From: Candidatus Hydrogenedentota bacterium
GTDB taxonomy: Bacteria > Hydrogenedentota > Hydrogenedentia > Hydrogenedentales > CAITNO01
Length of the DNA: 47,318 nt
Direction: 5' to 3'
Assembly (NCBI GenBank): GCA_903902895.1
Contig: CAIUWO010000513.1
Span: 1 to 47,318, forward strand
In this document: piece by piece, positions 1 through 9,042 of the stretch
Numbering within the stretch: position 1 is the first letter of the stretch
Layout: each line of letters begins with the position of its first letter
The notes under the pieces: generated by a model
Databases searched by the model: none
The model's input: the letters and a program-made list of their open reading frames with translations, nothing else
Told to the model about the DNA's origin: nothing
Translations under genes and position numbers: made by a program

Positions 1-155
1 CAAGCAGCCAATATGGGCGCAATGTCCCCAGATAGATGTACTTGCCTTCAAATTTCATTAACGGGTCCCGGTCTCGCGCAGTACGTCATGAACTTCGGTT
101 AATGCCAGGAATCGTGGAAATGTATGACTTTTCCCCGATTCCGTCTGCCGAATGC

Positions 156-1247
156 TCATTCAGAGTTCATGGGAACCACGCTGACAAACCACAGCAGTTT
201 CGTCAGATTAACCACTTGCTGTTTGGTGAGATTGTTCCCAACGAGGTCAACCGCGACAGTGGATGCGGCCACGGTTTCACCGCGAATGGTGTCTTTGTAT
301 TTCGCTTTTCCAGTAAGCGACGGCACGGTGCTATCTGAGGCAAAGAATGCGGATTCGTCGTCGGGAGCCGCGAAAACAGCCGCTTCGCCCTGCTTTACTT
401 CCGGTTCGTTTACGCGCACGTCGAACTGGTATTCGCCCTCGCCGTTCGACTTGCGGTCGGGAGACTCAACCCATTTGATGTTGCCGGACAACTTGTCGGT
501 GACCGCTTTTCCGTCGAGCTGATAGCTCATCGTGACGCCGTTGCAGTACCAGGCACCGCGTTCATAATCGTAAAGCAATTCGCCGTTGACCGTGGTCTCG
601 GGATAGGTTCTCACGGGACCCGCCCCCAGGAGAAGGCTTGAAAGAGCCATCTTGTCATAGTCGGTTACCACCAACTTCACCGTCTTCCCGTTGACTGACC
701 GCGTCAAGGTAAGCGCCTGCTTCTTCGCCTTTTCCAGTACGCTGCCCACCTTGGGCGGCTTTCCGGCGGCCTGTCCGGAAAACTGACTCTCAAATCCCGA
801 CGCCTTCCCCATGGCATCCACCGCGATCCGGAGCGTCCCCTTGCCGTAGTCGTAGACGCCATTGCGGTCGATAGGCACGCCGCCCACCATGCGGCCCACA
901 CGTTTTACCTCCGACAGGTTTGACGGATTGCGGATAGACAAATCAAGCTTGTAGTCCAACTTGGATGCCTGCGTTTCGCGGCCCAGGACAGAGGAAAAGA
1001 TCGGGGGAAGATAGGCGATGCTTCCCTGGAACAACAGGCTGTCCGCCACGGTCAGGTCGACGAGGTAAGTATCGACGATCTCCGCCTGAGGCACCCCCGC
1101 ATCAGTGACCTGAACGCGACTCTTGAAGTCGATCTTCATGGTGCCCTTGACGGTCGGTGCCGCCGCGGGAGCCGCCGGGGCCTGCGCAACTGCGGGCAAC
1201 CAGGCGATCAACAGAAGACACGCAGCAATACATAAACACCTCTTCAT
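156..1247 (-). CDS. Secreted protein of unknown function
   Basis: A 363-residue protein that I do not recognise. It starts with a clear Sec signal peptide (MKRCLCIAACLLLIAWLPAVAQA, about residues 1-22) followed by a short Pro/Ala linker, so it is exported. The rest is beta-rich in appearance, with no membrane segment and no obvious catalytic motif; it repeatedly uses phrases such as 'TYLVDLTV', 'GTLRIAVDAMGK' and 'VNGELLYDYERGAWYCNG', which suggests a periplasmic or outer-surface beta-sandwich or lipocalin-like fold (inference). The start is well supported: AGGAGG lies six bases upstream of the ATG. A TATAAT box about 90 bases upstream may be its promoter. It is separated from the next minus-strand gene by about 300 bases, so it is probably transcribed alone. 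Confidence 0.8.
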   Translation of the reverse strand: MKRCLCIAACLLLIAWLPAVAQAPAAPAAAPTVKGTMKIDFKSRVQVTDAGVPQAEIVDTYLVDLTVADSLLFQGSIAYLPPIFSSVLGRETQASKLDYKLDLSIRNPSNLSEVKRVGRMVGGVPIDRNGVYDYGKGTLRIAVDAMGKASGFESQFSGQAAGKPPKVGSVLEKAKKQALTLTRSVNGKTVKLVVTDYDKMALSSLLLGAGPVRTYPETTVNGELLYDYERGAWYCNGVTMSYQLDGKAVTDKLSGNIKWVESPDRKSNGEGEYQFDVRVNEPEVKQGEAAVFAAPDDESAFFASDSTVPSLTGKAKYKDTIRGETVAASTVAVDLVGNNLTKQQVVNLTKLLWFVSVVPMNSE

Positions 1248-1548
1248 GGCTATCCTCCTAAATGGTTTTGCTGTCCAGAAAAGCAGATCTTTTTGTGCTA
1301 TTCATTCCGCCATCTAAATGTAGTTAAATCCTAAGAGATTATATGCCAACATGTTATCGCTAAAATTGAAGGCTGAAAAAACGTAGTCAAATTATTGCAT
1401 GCCCATTGGCTGCCACTAAATTCAAGGACTTGCGAAGTTGTTCGAAAGTCCTTTCATCATTGACATCGTTTGCGTTGATAATATTCCTGCTTCGGGAAGA
1501 AGACCGTGCAGGGGACCATATATCACCCTGTGTCTTGCCAGGGTATTG
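1248..1548. other. Intergenic region, AT-rich
   Basis: About 300 bases between the secreted-protein gene and the 3' end of the Tyr/Gly-rich protein gene. Apart from the -10-like box at 1338-1343 I see no gene, RNA or repeat here. The lower GC content fits a promoter region. Confidence 0.6.
1338..1343 (-). promoter_or_regulatory. Candidate -10 box for the secreted-protein gene
   Basis: Read on the minus strand this is a perfect TATAAT in an AT-rich stretch, about 90 bases before the ATG at 1247. No good TTGACA-like box sits 16-18 bases upstream of it, so the assignment rests on the -10 alone. Confidence 0.35.
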
Positions 1549-2490
1549 CTATCGCATCCGATGCGACTGGCCCGACGGGCGCATGCCGGACTGCTGTGGC
1601 GACCGTCCGCCGCCACGAGAGACGGATAGGCTCGGAGCGGCACCGCCGCGGTAAACGGAGCGGGGTGCCTGCATGCTCGAAGAGGCGCCGCCGCGGTAAG
1701 CGGAGCGCGGTGCCTGCATGCCCGGAGCGTTGCCACCGCGATATGAGGAGCGGGGTGCCTGCATTCCCGGTCCCTGGTGCGTTGGCGTTTGCGCGCCACC
1801 CCGGCCATTCTGCCAGGAACCCGGTTGCCCATGGTTGCCGCCGTAGTACGGAGACCCGTGCTGGTCCGGGTAGTGCCCCATCGCAGGCGGATTGCAGTAG
1901 GACCGTCCGTAACCATAACCGCCATAAGCGTAGGGGTAGGGGGCGTAGTACGATGTCGCGTAACCATAGCCGCTGTAAGGGTAGGAGTAGGGGGCGTAGT
2001 ACGACGCCCCGTAACCATAGCCACCGTAAGGGTAGGCGCAAGGGGCATACCCATAGGGGTATGAACCGACTATCACCCCGGGACTGGAAATCACCGGTGC
2101 GGGGTAGACCACCGGCGACGCCACCACTGCCGGATACGCCGGGTAGCTGTAGGCGCCCACCACGGCCCCCACAAGACCCACTGCGGCGTTGGCAATACCC
2201 ACGTCTCTGTACGCTTCCGCATTGGAATAGTGGTCGTTGTGCGACCCGTGGCCGTAATAGCCGCCCCCGCCGTAACCAAACTGGCTGCCCAGATTCTTTA
2301 GGCCCTGCCCCCCTGAATGGGATGCGAACGGCGCTCCACCGCCCGCGCGGAATGCCGTCGAGGTGTTTGGCATCCTGACGCTTCTGCCCCGGTCTTGCGC
2401 AAAGGCGTCTGTGGCGAGGAAAACGCCCGAAAACAGCAGCATCCGGGTTGCTGAAAAGGCGACAGTTCTCATTCCGTTGTTCGTCTTCAT
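1549..2490 (-). CDS. Exported Tyr/Gly/Pro-rich repeat protein
   Basis: A 313-residue exported protein of unknown function. The start is set by AAGGAG just upstream of the ATG at 2490; the open frame continues further upstream but without a signal peptide. Residues 1-32 form a signal peptide ending near 'TDAFAQ'. A hydrophobic Ala/Val segment follows, then a tandem tyrosine-rich block (units like 'YAPYSYPYSGYGYATSY'), and a C-terminal block of repeated 'MQAPRS.YRGG' units. Such low-complexity YGY and RGG regions are typical of surface, spore-coat or matrix-like proteins; no enzyme domain is visible. At DNA level the Tyr block is a tandem repeat of roughly 54 bases (about 1920-2040), so its length may vary between strains. 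Function cannot be assigned. Confidence 0.75.
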   Translation of the reverse strand: MKTNNGMRTVAFSATRMLLFSGVFLATDAFAQDRGRSVRMPNTSTAFRAGGGAPFASHSGGQGLKNLGSQFGYGGGGYYGHGSHNDHYSNAEAYRDVGIANAAVGLVGAVVGAYSYPAYPAVVASPVVYPAPVISSPGVIVGSYPYGYAPCAYPYGGYGYGASYYAPYSYPYSGYGYATSYYAPYPYAYGGYGYGRSYCNPPAMGHYPDQHGSPYYGGNHGQPGSWQNGRGGAQTPTHQGPGMQAPRSSYRGGNAPGMQAPRSAYRGGASSSMQAPRSVYRGGAAPSLSVSRGGGRSPQQSGMRPSGQSHRMR

Positions 2491-2763
2491 CTTGCGCTCC
2501 TTGCAGACCTGTAAAGACCTGCCAACGTAGACGAAGGAACAGGAGCAATATTCACCCGGGTAATCCCGCAAGCACCAAGAGCCGCCTCCATAAAACTGTC
2601 GCATCCGAAATCCACCCCGTCTTAGACCGGCAACACCTGACAAGCCCCTCCCCTTCTTCTCATATGCCTCATACCGTCGCCGGCATTCTGCCACCCGTGG
2701 CCATGTTCTCCACCGCAATACACCATCATAGTGCGGTCAGAGCGCATCGTGGAATGTGCCCTA

Positions 2764-4392
2764 TCATTTAATCTTGACGCCGCGGGTGTGAACACCAAGA
2801 TCAAAGCGTGCCTCTTCAAGGGTGGTGATCCGCCGGTCGCCGAGGAACAGGCCGTCCACCGTGATGTCGGAAACCGTGTGTTCCTCATCGTAGCCCTCAA
2901 GGGAGGAAGGCGGCATGCGGTCGGCGTGGATGCGGATGTTGCGCAGTGTGATGTCGTAGACATGGCCGCGGCGTTCGAGTCCGCCCGAGTATTCCGCATG
3001 CTTCTGTATGTTGAAGCAGACCGCCTGCGGCATGTAGCTGCTGTTCGGGTCCACGACAAACGGAGTCTCGTCATTCTTCTGCATGGCGGGACGCTGCGTG
3101 ACGGACTCGTACTCGATGCGGATGTCCTCAAAAAGGACATCATGCACCCTGCCATAATCCACGTTCATGATGTCGATGGCGGGGTGCGTTGCATGGATTA
3201 TGTCGCAATTGCGGAAGGTAATCCGGCGCAGGTGTTCGGCGCGCGTTTCGGCGCCGATTTCAAGGGCTTTCCCCCAGTCGTTCCACACGACGCAGTTCTC
3301 AAAGAGAATGTCCTCGCAGGTGTCGTACTGGTAGCCGGTGTGGCCTTTCGCGCACAGCGAGTCGTCGTAGGTGCGCACGAAGCAGCCGGCAACGCGCGCG
3401 TTGCGGCAGTTGTGGAGGTCTATCCCGTCGGAGTTGTAGCGCCAGCAACCGATGGTCTTGCAGTTCCTGACCGTAAGATTGTCGCAGCCGAAACAGGCAA
3501 TGTTGTAAACCAGGGAGTCGCGGATGGTGACACCCTCGATCTCAATGCCGCTGGAATCAACAAAGTGAATCGTGTGGTCGCGGCGGCTGTTGCCGGTGTC
3601 GGTGGAGCCGTCCCCGAGTTTGTCGACTTTGAAGAGAATCTCCTCGACGTTTTCGCTGTTGTCGAGAATACCGCGGCCGAGAATCCGAACGTTGTGGACG
3701 CCGTCCCCGTGGATGCTGCCGTAGACGACCGCCCCCTCGTCAATATAGACCGTTTCATCGTCCTTAATGTTCAGAACGCCCACGTGGTGGACGCCCGGCC
3801 CATAATAGTGAACGCCCTTCGTGTCGGGCGATACGCTGTAGTCCATGGGCGGGTCGACGAATAGATGCAGCGCGTTGTGGAGGCCGTCAAGCTCGACCGA
3901 ATAGCCTCCGGCATGGGGCAGGGTGAAGGTCACTGTGCCGTCCTTCACCACCGGGGTCACCTTCGCCGACAGGGGACGGACGGTGCAAACCGAAAAGGCG
4001 CGGCCGGGGGTGTATTGAAAAGTGACCGGCCCCTCCCCCGCCAGGCGCGCAAAATAGGCGGTCTCACGCTGGTCGGGCGTGCGCTGATGGCCCGGCCAGC
4101 GCCGGTTGTAGGGATAGGCGGAGACATAACACAGCGAGACGGGGAGCGGCTGCCCGTCTGCGGTGATGGAGATCGCGGCGGCGGTCTCGCCCTGGGGAAG
4201 CGGATATATCCTTACGGGCGCGCCGCCAGGGGTTGCGGCCGGAGGGACTGGCTCCAGGGTAGGTTGGGCCTGGAGGAAACTGCATGCGGCGAGCAGGCAC
4301 AATGCCACAAACCCATTCAGGAAAGTTCCGAAAACGGCGTTTCGAGTTTGGGTTGATGGTGACAGTTCAGCTATAGGCGCGTCTGGCTTCAT
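2764..4392 (-). CDS. GH28-like glycoside hydrolase (polygalacturonase fold)
   Basis: A 542-residue exported enzyme of the right-handed beta-helix (pectin-lyase) fold. The long N-terminus ends in a hydrophobic segment with 'LLAAC' (Cys37), which could be a lipobox. An N-terminal beta domain (about 40-190) precedes the helix. The glycoside hydrolase family 28 active-site region is visible as 'YNSDGIDLHNC', then 'RTYDDSLCAKGHTG', matching the NTDG...DD...GH pattern of catalytic aspartates and histidine. Many short parallel-helix rungs ('VRNCKTIGCW', 'ILFENCVVWNDWGK') support the fold. Family members hydrolyse galacturonan, rhamnogalacturonan or related uronic-acid polymers; the exact substrate cannot be read from sequence. 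AAGGA lies six to seven bases before the ATG. It is a single minus-strand gene between the Tyr/Gly-rich protein and the CocE-like hydrolase genes. Confidence 0.82.
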   Translation of the reverse strand: MKPDAPIAELSPSTQTRNAVFGTFLNGFVALCLLAACSFLQAQPTLEPVPPAATPGGAPVRIYPLPQGETAAAISITADGQPLPVSLCYVSAYPYNRRWPGHQRTPDQRETAYFARLAGEGPVTFQYTPGRAFSVCTVRPLSAKVTPVVKDGTVTFTLPHAGGYSVELDGLHNALHLFVDPPMDYSVSPDTKGVHYYGPGVHHVGVLNIKDDETVYIDEGAVVYGSIHGDGVHNVRILGRGILDNSENVEEILFKVDKLGDGSTDTGNSRRDHTIHFVDSSGIEIEGVTIRDSLVYNIACFGCDNLTVRNCKTIGCWRYNSDGIDLHNCRNARVAGCFVRTYDDSLCAKGHTGYQYDTCEDILFENCVVWNDWGKALEIGAETRAEHLRRITFRNCDIIHATHPAIDIMNVDYGRVHDVLFEDIRIEYESVTQRPAMQKNDETPFVVDPNSSYMPQAVCFNIQKHAEYSGGLERRGHVYDITLRNIRIHADRMPPSSLEGYDEEHTVSDITVDGLFLGDRRITTLEEARFDLGVHTRGVKIK

Positions 4393-4622
4393 GGCGGTTC
4401 CTTTGCAACTGTTGGCCGTCGATTGGTTGTCGACCGTTTCCGGTTCTTAGCTTTGGTCCACGGACGGCGCTTTATGGCGACAGTTTATCAGAATCTTGGC
4501 CTTGGACAGTCACAACCGCTTTCCGCCGCAGACGCCGGGAAAGCCTCCCACTACATTTGGGATAAAAACTGAATGGTCCACGTTTGGGATATTCCAGACG
4601 GCGTCGGGCCGCGCAGGCCGGC

Positions 4623-6275
4623 TCACTCTGCGCGCACTGGAAGAATGATGGCGCTGGGATAATCCTTGCCCATGTACACCGTGTTGTTTGCGACGCGCAG
4701 ACTGTTCTCCAGCGGGAAATCATCGCCGGTATTTGGATTCTTTTCGAATCGCGGATAATTGCTGCTGGACACCTGAACCCCAATGCGATGACCCTTGTTG
4801 ATGACCAGGCTGATGGACCAAAGGTCGATGTCCAGCTTCGTAATGCCGCCCGGAGGGGCCGGTTCTGCCTTTTCATAGCCGTTGTGGAATTTCAGGCGTC
4901 GTATGCTGTCGAGCATCAGGATTTCACTGCCATCGGGATATACATCCACAAATTTCACGGTGAAATCGGTGTCCGGCGCGTCGGTCGAGACATAGAGCAC
5001 CACGTGGACATTGCCGGTGACCTCGGTGGGGGCGGTGAGCGGGGCGGTGGCGAAGCGCAGGACATCAGGTCGGATACTGAGCTCGCGTTGGTCAAACGGC
5101 CCGGCGGGAATGGTCAGATTCTGGCCACCCTTGGTTGGACAGGGGTCTTTGGGATCGTAGGCATAGGTTGCGGTTCCTTGATTTTCCGGCGGGGCGGCGG
5201 CCAGTGTTCCTCCCTGAACAAGATAGTAGGACACCGCATTTGTGGCGAACGGCGGCCAATCATTGGCGGTGCGCCACTCATTCCCGGGCGCGTTGTCATC
5301 GAACACGTCGCCCAAAGTGTAATAGTTGACGGCCGCTTCGCTCATGATGCCGTTTTGCTCGCCCGTGAGCCAGTACTTCAGGAAGCGCGCCGAATACAGG
5401 TTGGTATCAACCGCCAGGTAGTTGTCGCGCAGCTTGAGGTCGCCCAGGTCCTGCTTGGGCCCGTGCGCCCAGGGCCCGATGATAAGCTTCTGATTGCCCT
5501 TGGCGCCCTCGCCGCCCTGGTGCTGCCGCGTCGTGAAGTTGTTGATGGTCCCCTGCTGGAAAATATCAAACCAGCCCCCGATGTGGACGGCCGGCGCCGT
5601 GATATTGGGCGCCTGCGCCTCCGCGTTGAAGCCCTGCCAATAGTCATTGTCCGTGGTGTTGGCCCGCCAGACATCGAGCATCCACACGCTCTTCTGCGCC
5701 GTGACCCACGTCTCCGCCAGGGACTTCATGAAAACGCCGCCCTGGTACGACGTTTGGCCGTAGAGTTTGGAGGAGGCCACGACAATCGCCTGTGCGGCCA
5801 CGTCTTTGGTTGCGGGGGCCATCTGCACCTGTGTGATGCCCAAGGCCGAGCCGCCCCAAGTCCCAATCTTGCCGTTGCACCACGGTTGTTTTTTTATCCA
5901 CGCGGCCGTATCCGCGCCGTCCCGCCTGTCGCCCCAGCCGTCATCGGCAAAAACCATATCCTTCCCTTCACTGGCAAAGCGCCCGCGGGTGTCCTGCACC
6001 ACAAGGGCCATGCCCATGGCCTTGAACACAGCGGCCATCATGGCCCCCTGGCTCTTGTTGTAAACGGTCCGCACCAGCACCACCGGAAAGGCGGTGCCGT
6101 CCTTGACCGGCAAGAAAACGTCTGTGGCCAGTTTTGTGCCGTCCCTCATCGGCAGCATCACCGTCTCGGCCACAGGCGGCCGCATGACAAACCAAACCGT
6201 CACGACGGTGGCCGTCAGTAGAACGGCCACCATCAGCAGGGCGGCAAAAAACGCCCAACGAAATCGCTTTGTCAT
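4623..6275 (-). CDS. CocE/NonD family alpha/beta-hydrolase (X-Pro peptidase-like)
   Basis: A 550-residue membrane-anchored hydrolase of the CocE/NonD (peptidase S15) family. The ATG at 6275 is preceded by GGAG at about ten bases; this start gives a basic N-terminus and one membrane segment (about residues 8-31), so the catalytic part would face the periplasm. Family landmarks are 'MRDGTKLATDVFLP' near residue 43, 'VQDTRGRFASEG' near 93, and the nucleophile elbow 'GTWGGSALG' with Ser143. Asp and His candidates are in 'GGWFDIFQQG' and 'GPWAHGP'. The C-terminal jelly-roll part contains 'DTDFTVKFVDVYPDG', typical of the family. Members cleave esters, amides or X-Pro peptides; the substrate is not predictable. 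It is the first gene of the minus-strand block, with rnpB divergent from it. Confidence 0.88.
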   Translation of the reverse strand: MTKRFRWAFFAALLMVAVLLTATVVTVWFVMRPPVAETVMLPMRDGTKLATDVFLPVKDGTAFPVVLVRTVYNKSQGAMMAAVFKAMGMALVVQDTRGRFASEGKDMVFADDGWGDRRDGADTAAWIKKQPWCNGKIGTWGGSALGITQVQMAPATKDVAAQAIVVASSKLYGQTSYQGGVFMKSLAETWVTAQKSVWMLDVWRANTTDNDYWQGFNAEAQAPNITAPAVHIGGWFDIFQQGTINNFTTRQHQGGEGAKGNQKLIIGPWAHGPKQDLGDLKLRDNYLAVDTNLYSARFLKYWLTGEQNGIMSEAAVNYYTLGDVFDDNAPGNEWRTANDWPPFATNAVSYYLVQGGTLAAAPPENQGTATYAYDPKDPCPTKGGQNLTIPAGPFDQRELSIRPDVLRFATAPLTAPTEVTGNVHVVLYVSTDAPDTDFTVKFVDVYPDGSEILMLDSIRRLKFHNGYEKAEPAPPGGITKLDIDLWSISLVINKGHRIGVQVSSSNYPRFEKNPNTGDDFPLENSLRVANNTVYMGKDYPSAIILPVRAE

Positions 6276-6561
6276 GCCTGTTCTTCTCCAAGATGCAAGT
6301 CCGCACCATACTAAGAGTTCGCCATCTCCGCCCAACACTATCCCGCCTCGGTCGCGTTGACAGACCGTAGGAGCATCCCCGAACCCGGACCTTAGCCATC
6401 GGGTCGCTTAAAGGCCGGCATGGTATCCTGAACAATCCGCTCGACCATTATAGTGTTTGGCACGGAATGGTTATACGAAAAAAGGGGAACAGAAACCGGG
6501 AATAATGTCCGGCACCGGCAAGCCGACCAACGGAACATGGCGCATGGTCCCCGCAATGCGC

Positions 6562-6567
6562 TATACT
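6562..6567 (+). promoter_or_regulatory. -10 box of the RNase P RNA gene
   Basis: TATACT matches the sigma-70 -10 consensus at five of six positions and ends seven to eight bases before the predicted first bases of helix P1 of rnpB, as expected for a transcription start there. The -35 region is not clear. Confidence 0.55.
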
Positions 6568-6574
6568 AACGCCT

Positions 6575-6932
6575 GCAAGCGGGCTGAACGGTCGCGGCGG
6601 GTTTCGGCCCGTCGAGGAAAGTCCGGGCTCCACAGGGCAGGGTGCTTCCTAACGCGAAGGCGGGGCAACCCGACGGAAAGTGGCACAGAAAATATACAGC
6701 CGGCGCTTGCGCCGGCAATGGTGAAAAGGTGCGGTAAGAGCGCACCAGCGTCGTGGTGACACGGCGGCTAGCCAAACCCCACCTGGAGCAAGTCCAAATA
6801 GGGGACTCATGATGTGGCCCGCATCGGTCCCGGGTTGGACGCTAGAGGCGTACGGTGACGTGCGTCCCAGACGAATGACCGTTCAAGGGGCCCAGTGTCC
6901 CTGGACAGAACCCGGCTTATAGGCCCGCTTGT
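6575..6932 (+). ncRNA. rnpB: RNase P RNA (M1 RNA), bacterial class A
   Basis: The catalytic RNA of ribonuclease P, which removes 5' leaders from pre-tRNA. The 5' conserved block 'GAGGAAAGTCCGGGCTCC' starts at 6614, and the 3' universal block 'ACAGAACCCGGCTTATAG' lies near 6905. Bases 6576-6584 pair perfectly with 6923-6931 to make helix P1, which fixes the ends to within a few bases. Internal landmarks such as 'GGCAACCCGACGGAAAGTGGCACAGAAAA' are split across the first third (about 6660-6692) and 'AGAGCGCACCAGC' follows. The length of about 357 bases is usual for class A. A strong terminator follows at once, so the RNA is its own transcription unit ahead of yceD. Confidence 0.96.
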
Positions 6933-6933
6933 T

Positions 6934-6963
6934 AACGCGCGCCCCCTGGCGCGCGTTTCTTTT
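6934..6963 (+). terminator. Intrinsic terminator of rnpB
   Basis: A perfect 10-bp stem (6934-6943 with 6948-6957) with a CCCT loop, followed by TCTTTT. It starts two bases after the P1 helix of RNase P RNA. Confidence 0.9.
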
Positions 6964-7061
6964 GTTCCTGTGCCGTGTTGCGCCAATGGGCAGATTGCAT
7001 ACAGCGGCCCGCGTTTGTTAAACTATACGTTCTGTGCGCCTGCGCAAAACTGGAAAATGCC

Positions 7062-7646
7062 GTGAATCAGCTGCTCATACCCGCTACGGCGGTTGGGGAC
7101 GAAGGTCTCCTGATAGACTTGGCGGTGACAATAGCCGAGGTGCAGCCGCAAGACACGCCGGGTGTTCCGCTCGAAACGGTTCATGTGCAAGGGCTTGTGC
7201 TTGCCGTTGACAATGACTACCTCTTTCAGGGTCGCCTCAAGGGCGTATATGAACGCCCCTGTGACCGCTGTCTTGATGCGGCGCGTGTGCCATGGAATCT
7301 TGAGGTCGGCTGGCTCTTCGAGGAGGGGCCGGGGGGCCTCTTTTCCGTAAAAGCGCTGGACGATGAAAAGGACGAGACCGAAGGGACGTTCACCGAACGC
7401 CGCCCTTTGCACGGTGGGACCATAGATTTGGGCCCCTGTGTTTGGGAAGAAGTGGTGTTGAATGTGCCGCTTAAATTTGTGTGCAAACCGGACTGCCGGG
7501 GCCTGTGCCCCCGGTGCGGGGCAAACCTTAATGAAATGCCCTGTGCTTGCGGTTCCGGAGAAACCTTGAATGAAGCGCCCGCGAGCGCGCTGGCCGACCT
7601 GGCCCGCCTGTTCCCGGACTTGGCGCCAAAGAAGTCGGAGGAGTAG
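7062..7646 (+). CDS. yceD: YceD/DUF177 family protein
   Basis: A protein of the YceD (DUF177) family, linked in other bacteria to 23S rRNA accumulation and almost always located just before rpmF. I chose the GTG at 7062 because the product then begins 'NQLLIPATAV', as family members do, giving 194 residues; the frame stays open upstream to an ATG at 6975, but that adds residues that look non-coding. Diagnostic features are 'ERPCDRCLDAARVPW' in the middle and a C-terminal Cys-rich part ('KFVCKPDCRGLCPRCGANL', then 'CACG') that may bind zinc. The gap to rpmF is five bases, so the two are co-transcribed. The ribosome binding site for the GTG is weak. Confidence 0.88.
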   Translation: MNQLLIPATAVGDEGLLIDLAVTIAEVQPQDTPGVPLETVHVQGLVLAVDNDYLFQGRLKGVYERPCDRCLDAARVPWNLEVGWLFEEGPGGLFSVKALDDEKDETEGTFTERRPLHGGTIDLGPCVWEEVVLNVPLKFVCKPDCRGLCPRCGANLNEMPCACGSGETLNEAPASALADLARLFPDLAPKKSEE

Positions 7647-7651
7647 AACTC

Positions 7652-7834
7652 ATGCCGGTACCGAAAAGAAGAACCGGGAGCGCGAAGCAGGGCATGCGCC
7701 GTTCCCACCATGCCCTGACTGCGGCCAATGTCACCGAATGCCCCGATTCGGGCGAGGCGAAACTGCCCCATCGCGTCTGCCTCAAGACCGGTTTCTACAA
7801 GGGCCGCCTTGTAATCAAGCCGAAGAACGCCTGA
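7652..7834 (+). CDS. rpmF: 50S ribosomal protein L32
   Basis: Ribosomal protein bL32, 60 residues, a component of the large subunit. The N-terminus 'MPVPKRRTGSAKQGMRRSHHAL' (shown up to the conserved His pair) is diagnostic, as is 'LPHRVCLKTGFYKGR'. GGAGGAG lies eight bases before the ATG and overlaps the stop of yceD. In zinc-binding L32 the second half has two CxxC pairs. Here the first Cys of each pair is kept (in 'TECPDSGE' and 'HRVCLKTG') but the second is Ser or Thr, so the zinc ribbon is probably not functional. The order yceD-rpmF-plsX is widely conserved. Confidence 0.97.
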   Translation: MPVPKRRTGSAKQGMRRSHHALTAANVTECPDSGEAKLPHRVCLKTGFYKGRLVIKPKNA

Positions 7835-7856
7835 TCTTCGAATTCTGGAACAGGCC

Positions 7857-8894
7857 ATGAGAATCGCCGTTGACGCCATGGGTTCGGACAACTCGCCCGA
7901 TGTCGAAGTGGAGGGTGCTGTCCATGCCAGCCTCAACAGCGATATTCATGTTGTTCTCGTCGGCGACGAGGCGTTGCTCACCAAGAAGCTGGCCGGCTAC
8001 ACCCGGCGCGGGCAGATCAGCATTCGGCCCGCCACCCAGGTTATAGGCATGCATGAGCAGCCCGTGATGGCGGTGCGCAACAAAAAGAACTCCTCCATGC
8101 TGGTCGCCATGCGGCTGGTCAAGGAGGGGGAGGCGTGCGCTGTCGTCAGCGCGGGAAACACCGGCGCCGTCATGGTTGCCGCGCGCACCGTGCTGGGCCC
8201 CATTCGCGGCGTTGCGCGCTCGGCCATAAGCCAGACACTGCCCACCATGCGCGGACGGGTGGTCATGCTCGATCTGGGCGCAAATGTGGACTGCACAACA
8301 CGGCAGCTCTGCGAGTTTGCCGAAATGGGCATTGCCTATTCCCGCTACGCCTGGGGCGTTGAAAATCCGCGCGTCGGCCTGCTTAATATCGGGGAAGAGG
8401 GCCAGAAGGGCGGTGCCGTCGCCCGCGAAGTCCATCAGAACCTCAGCGCCGCCAAATACATGAATTTTGTCGGCAACATCGAGCCCAAAGCCGTCTACGA
8501 GGGGAAGGCCGATGTCATTGTCTGCGACGGCTTTATCGGGAACCTCTTCCTGAAAACCAGCGAGGCCGTGGCCAGTTTCATGGGCAAGATGCTTCGCGAA
8601 CAGTTTGAAAGCTCGTCCATGAGCAAGATCGGCGCCGTGCTCGCGGGAAAAGCGCTGCGTGAGATTAAACAGCGGGTTGACCCCAATGAGTACCATGGCG
8701 CGCCCCTGCTCGGCATCAATGGCACCGTGATCATCCTGCACGGTGCGTCCACCGCCCGGGGCGTGGAGAATTCCATATACGGGGCCAGGATTGCCGTGGA
8801 CAACCACCTCAATGACCGGATACGCGAAAACATCAACCGGCTGCGCCAGTATGACACCGGCATGCCCACGCCCGAGAACGGCGAAGGCACCTGA
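7857..8894 (+). CDS. plsX: Phosphate acyltransferase PlsX
   Basis: PlsX converts acyl-ACP and phosphate to acyl-phosphate, the donor used by PlsY at the start of phospholipid synthesis; it is a peripheral cytoplasmic protein. The 345-residue product starts 'MRIAVDAMGSDNSPDVEVEG', and contains 'VVSAGNTGAVMV', 'MLDLGANVDC' and 'VVCDGFIGNLFLKTSE', all typical of the family. Length is normal. It follows rpmF by 22 bases. No fabD lies between it and fabG, which differs from the common plsX-fabH-fabD-fabG-acpP order. Confidence 0.97.
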   Translation: MRIAVDAMGSDNSPDVEVEGAVHASLNSDIHVVLVGDEALLTKKLAGYTRRGQISIRPATQVIGMHEQPVMAVRNKKNSSMLVAMRLVKEGEACAVVSAGNTGAVMVAARTVLGPIRGVARSAISQTLPTMRGRVVMLDLGANVDCTTRQLCEFAEMGIAYSRYAWGVENPRVGLLNIGEEGQKGGAVAREVHQNLSAAKYMNFVGNIEPKAVYEGKADVIVCDGFIGNLFLKTSEAVASFMGKMLREQFESSSMSKIGAVLAGKALREIKQRVDPNEYHGAPLLGINGTVIILHGASTARGVENSIYGARIAVDNHLNDRIRENINRLRQYDTGMPTPENGEGT

Positions 8895-9042
8895 GGTTCT
8901 CGTCGCCGCGTTCACCCCCACTATAGAAATGCAGGTCAGGCACCCTCGGCTGCCGCACCCGGGCATTGACTGCCATTTGAAAGCCTGGGCGGCTATTCCA
9001 AATACGCGACAGTCCGCATCACATTTCTTGGGAACTTTATCA

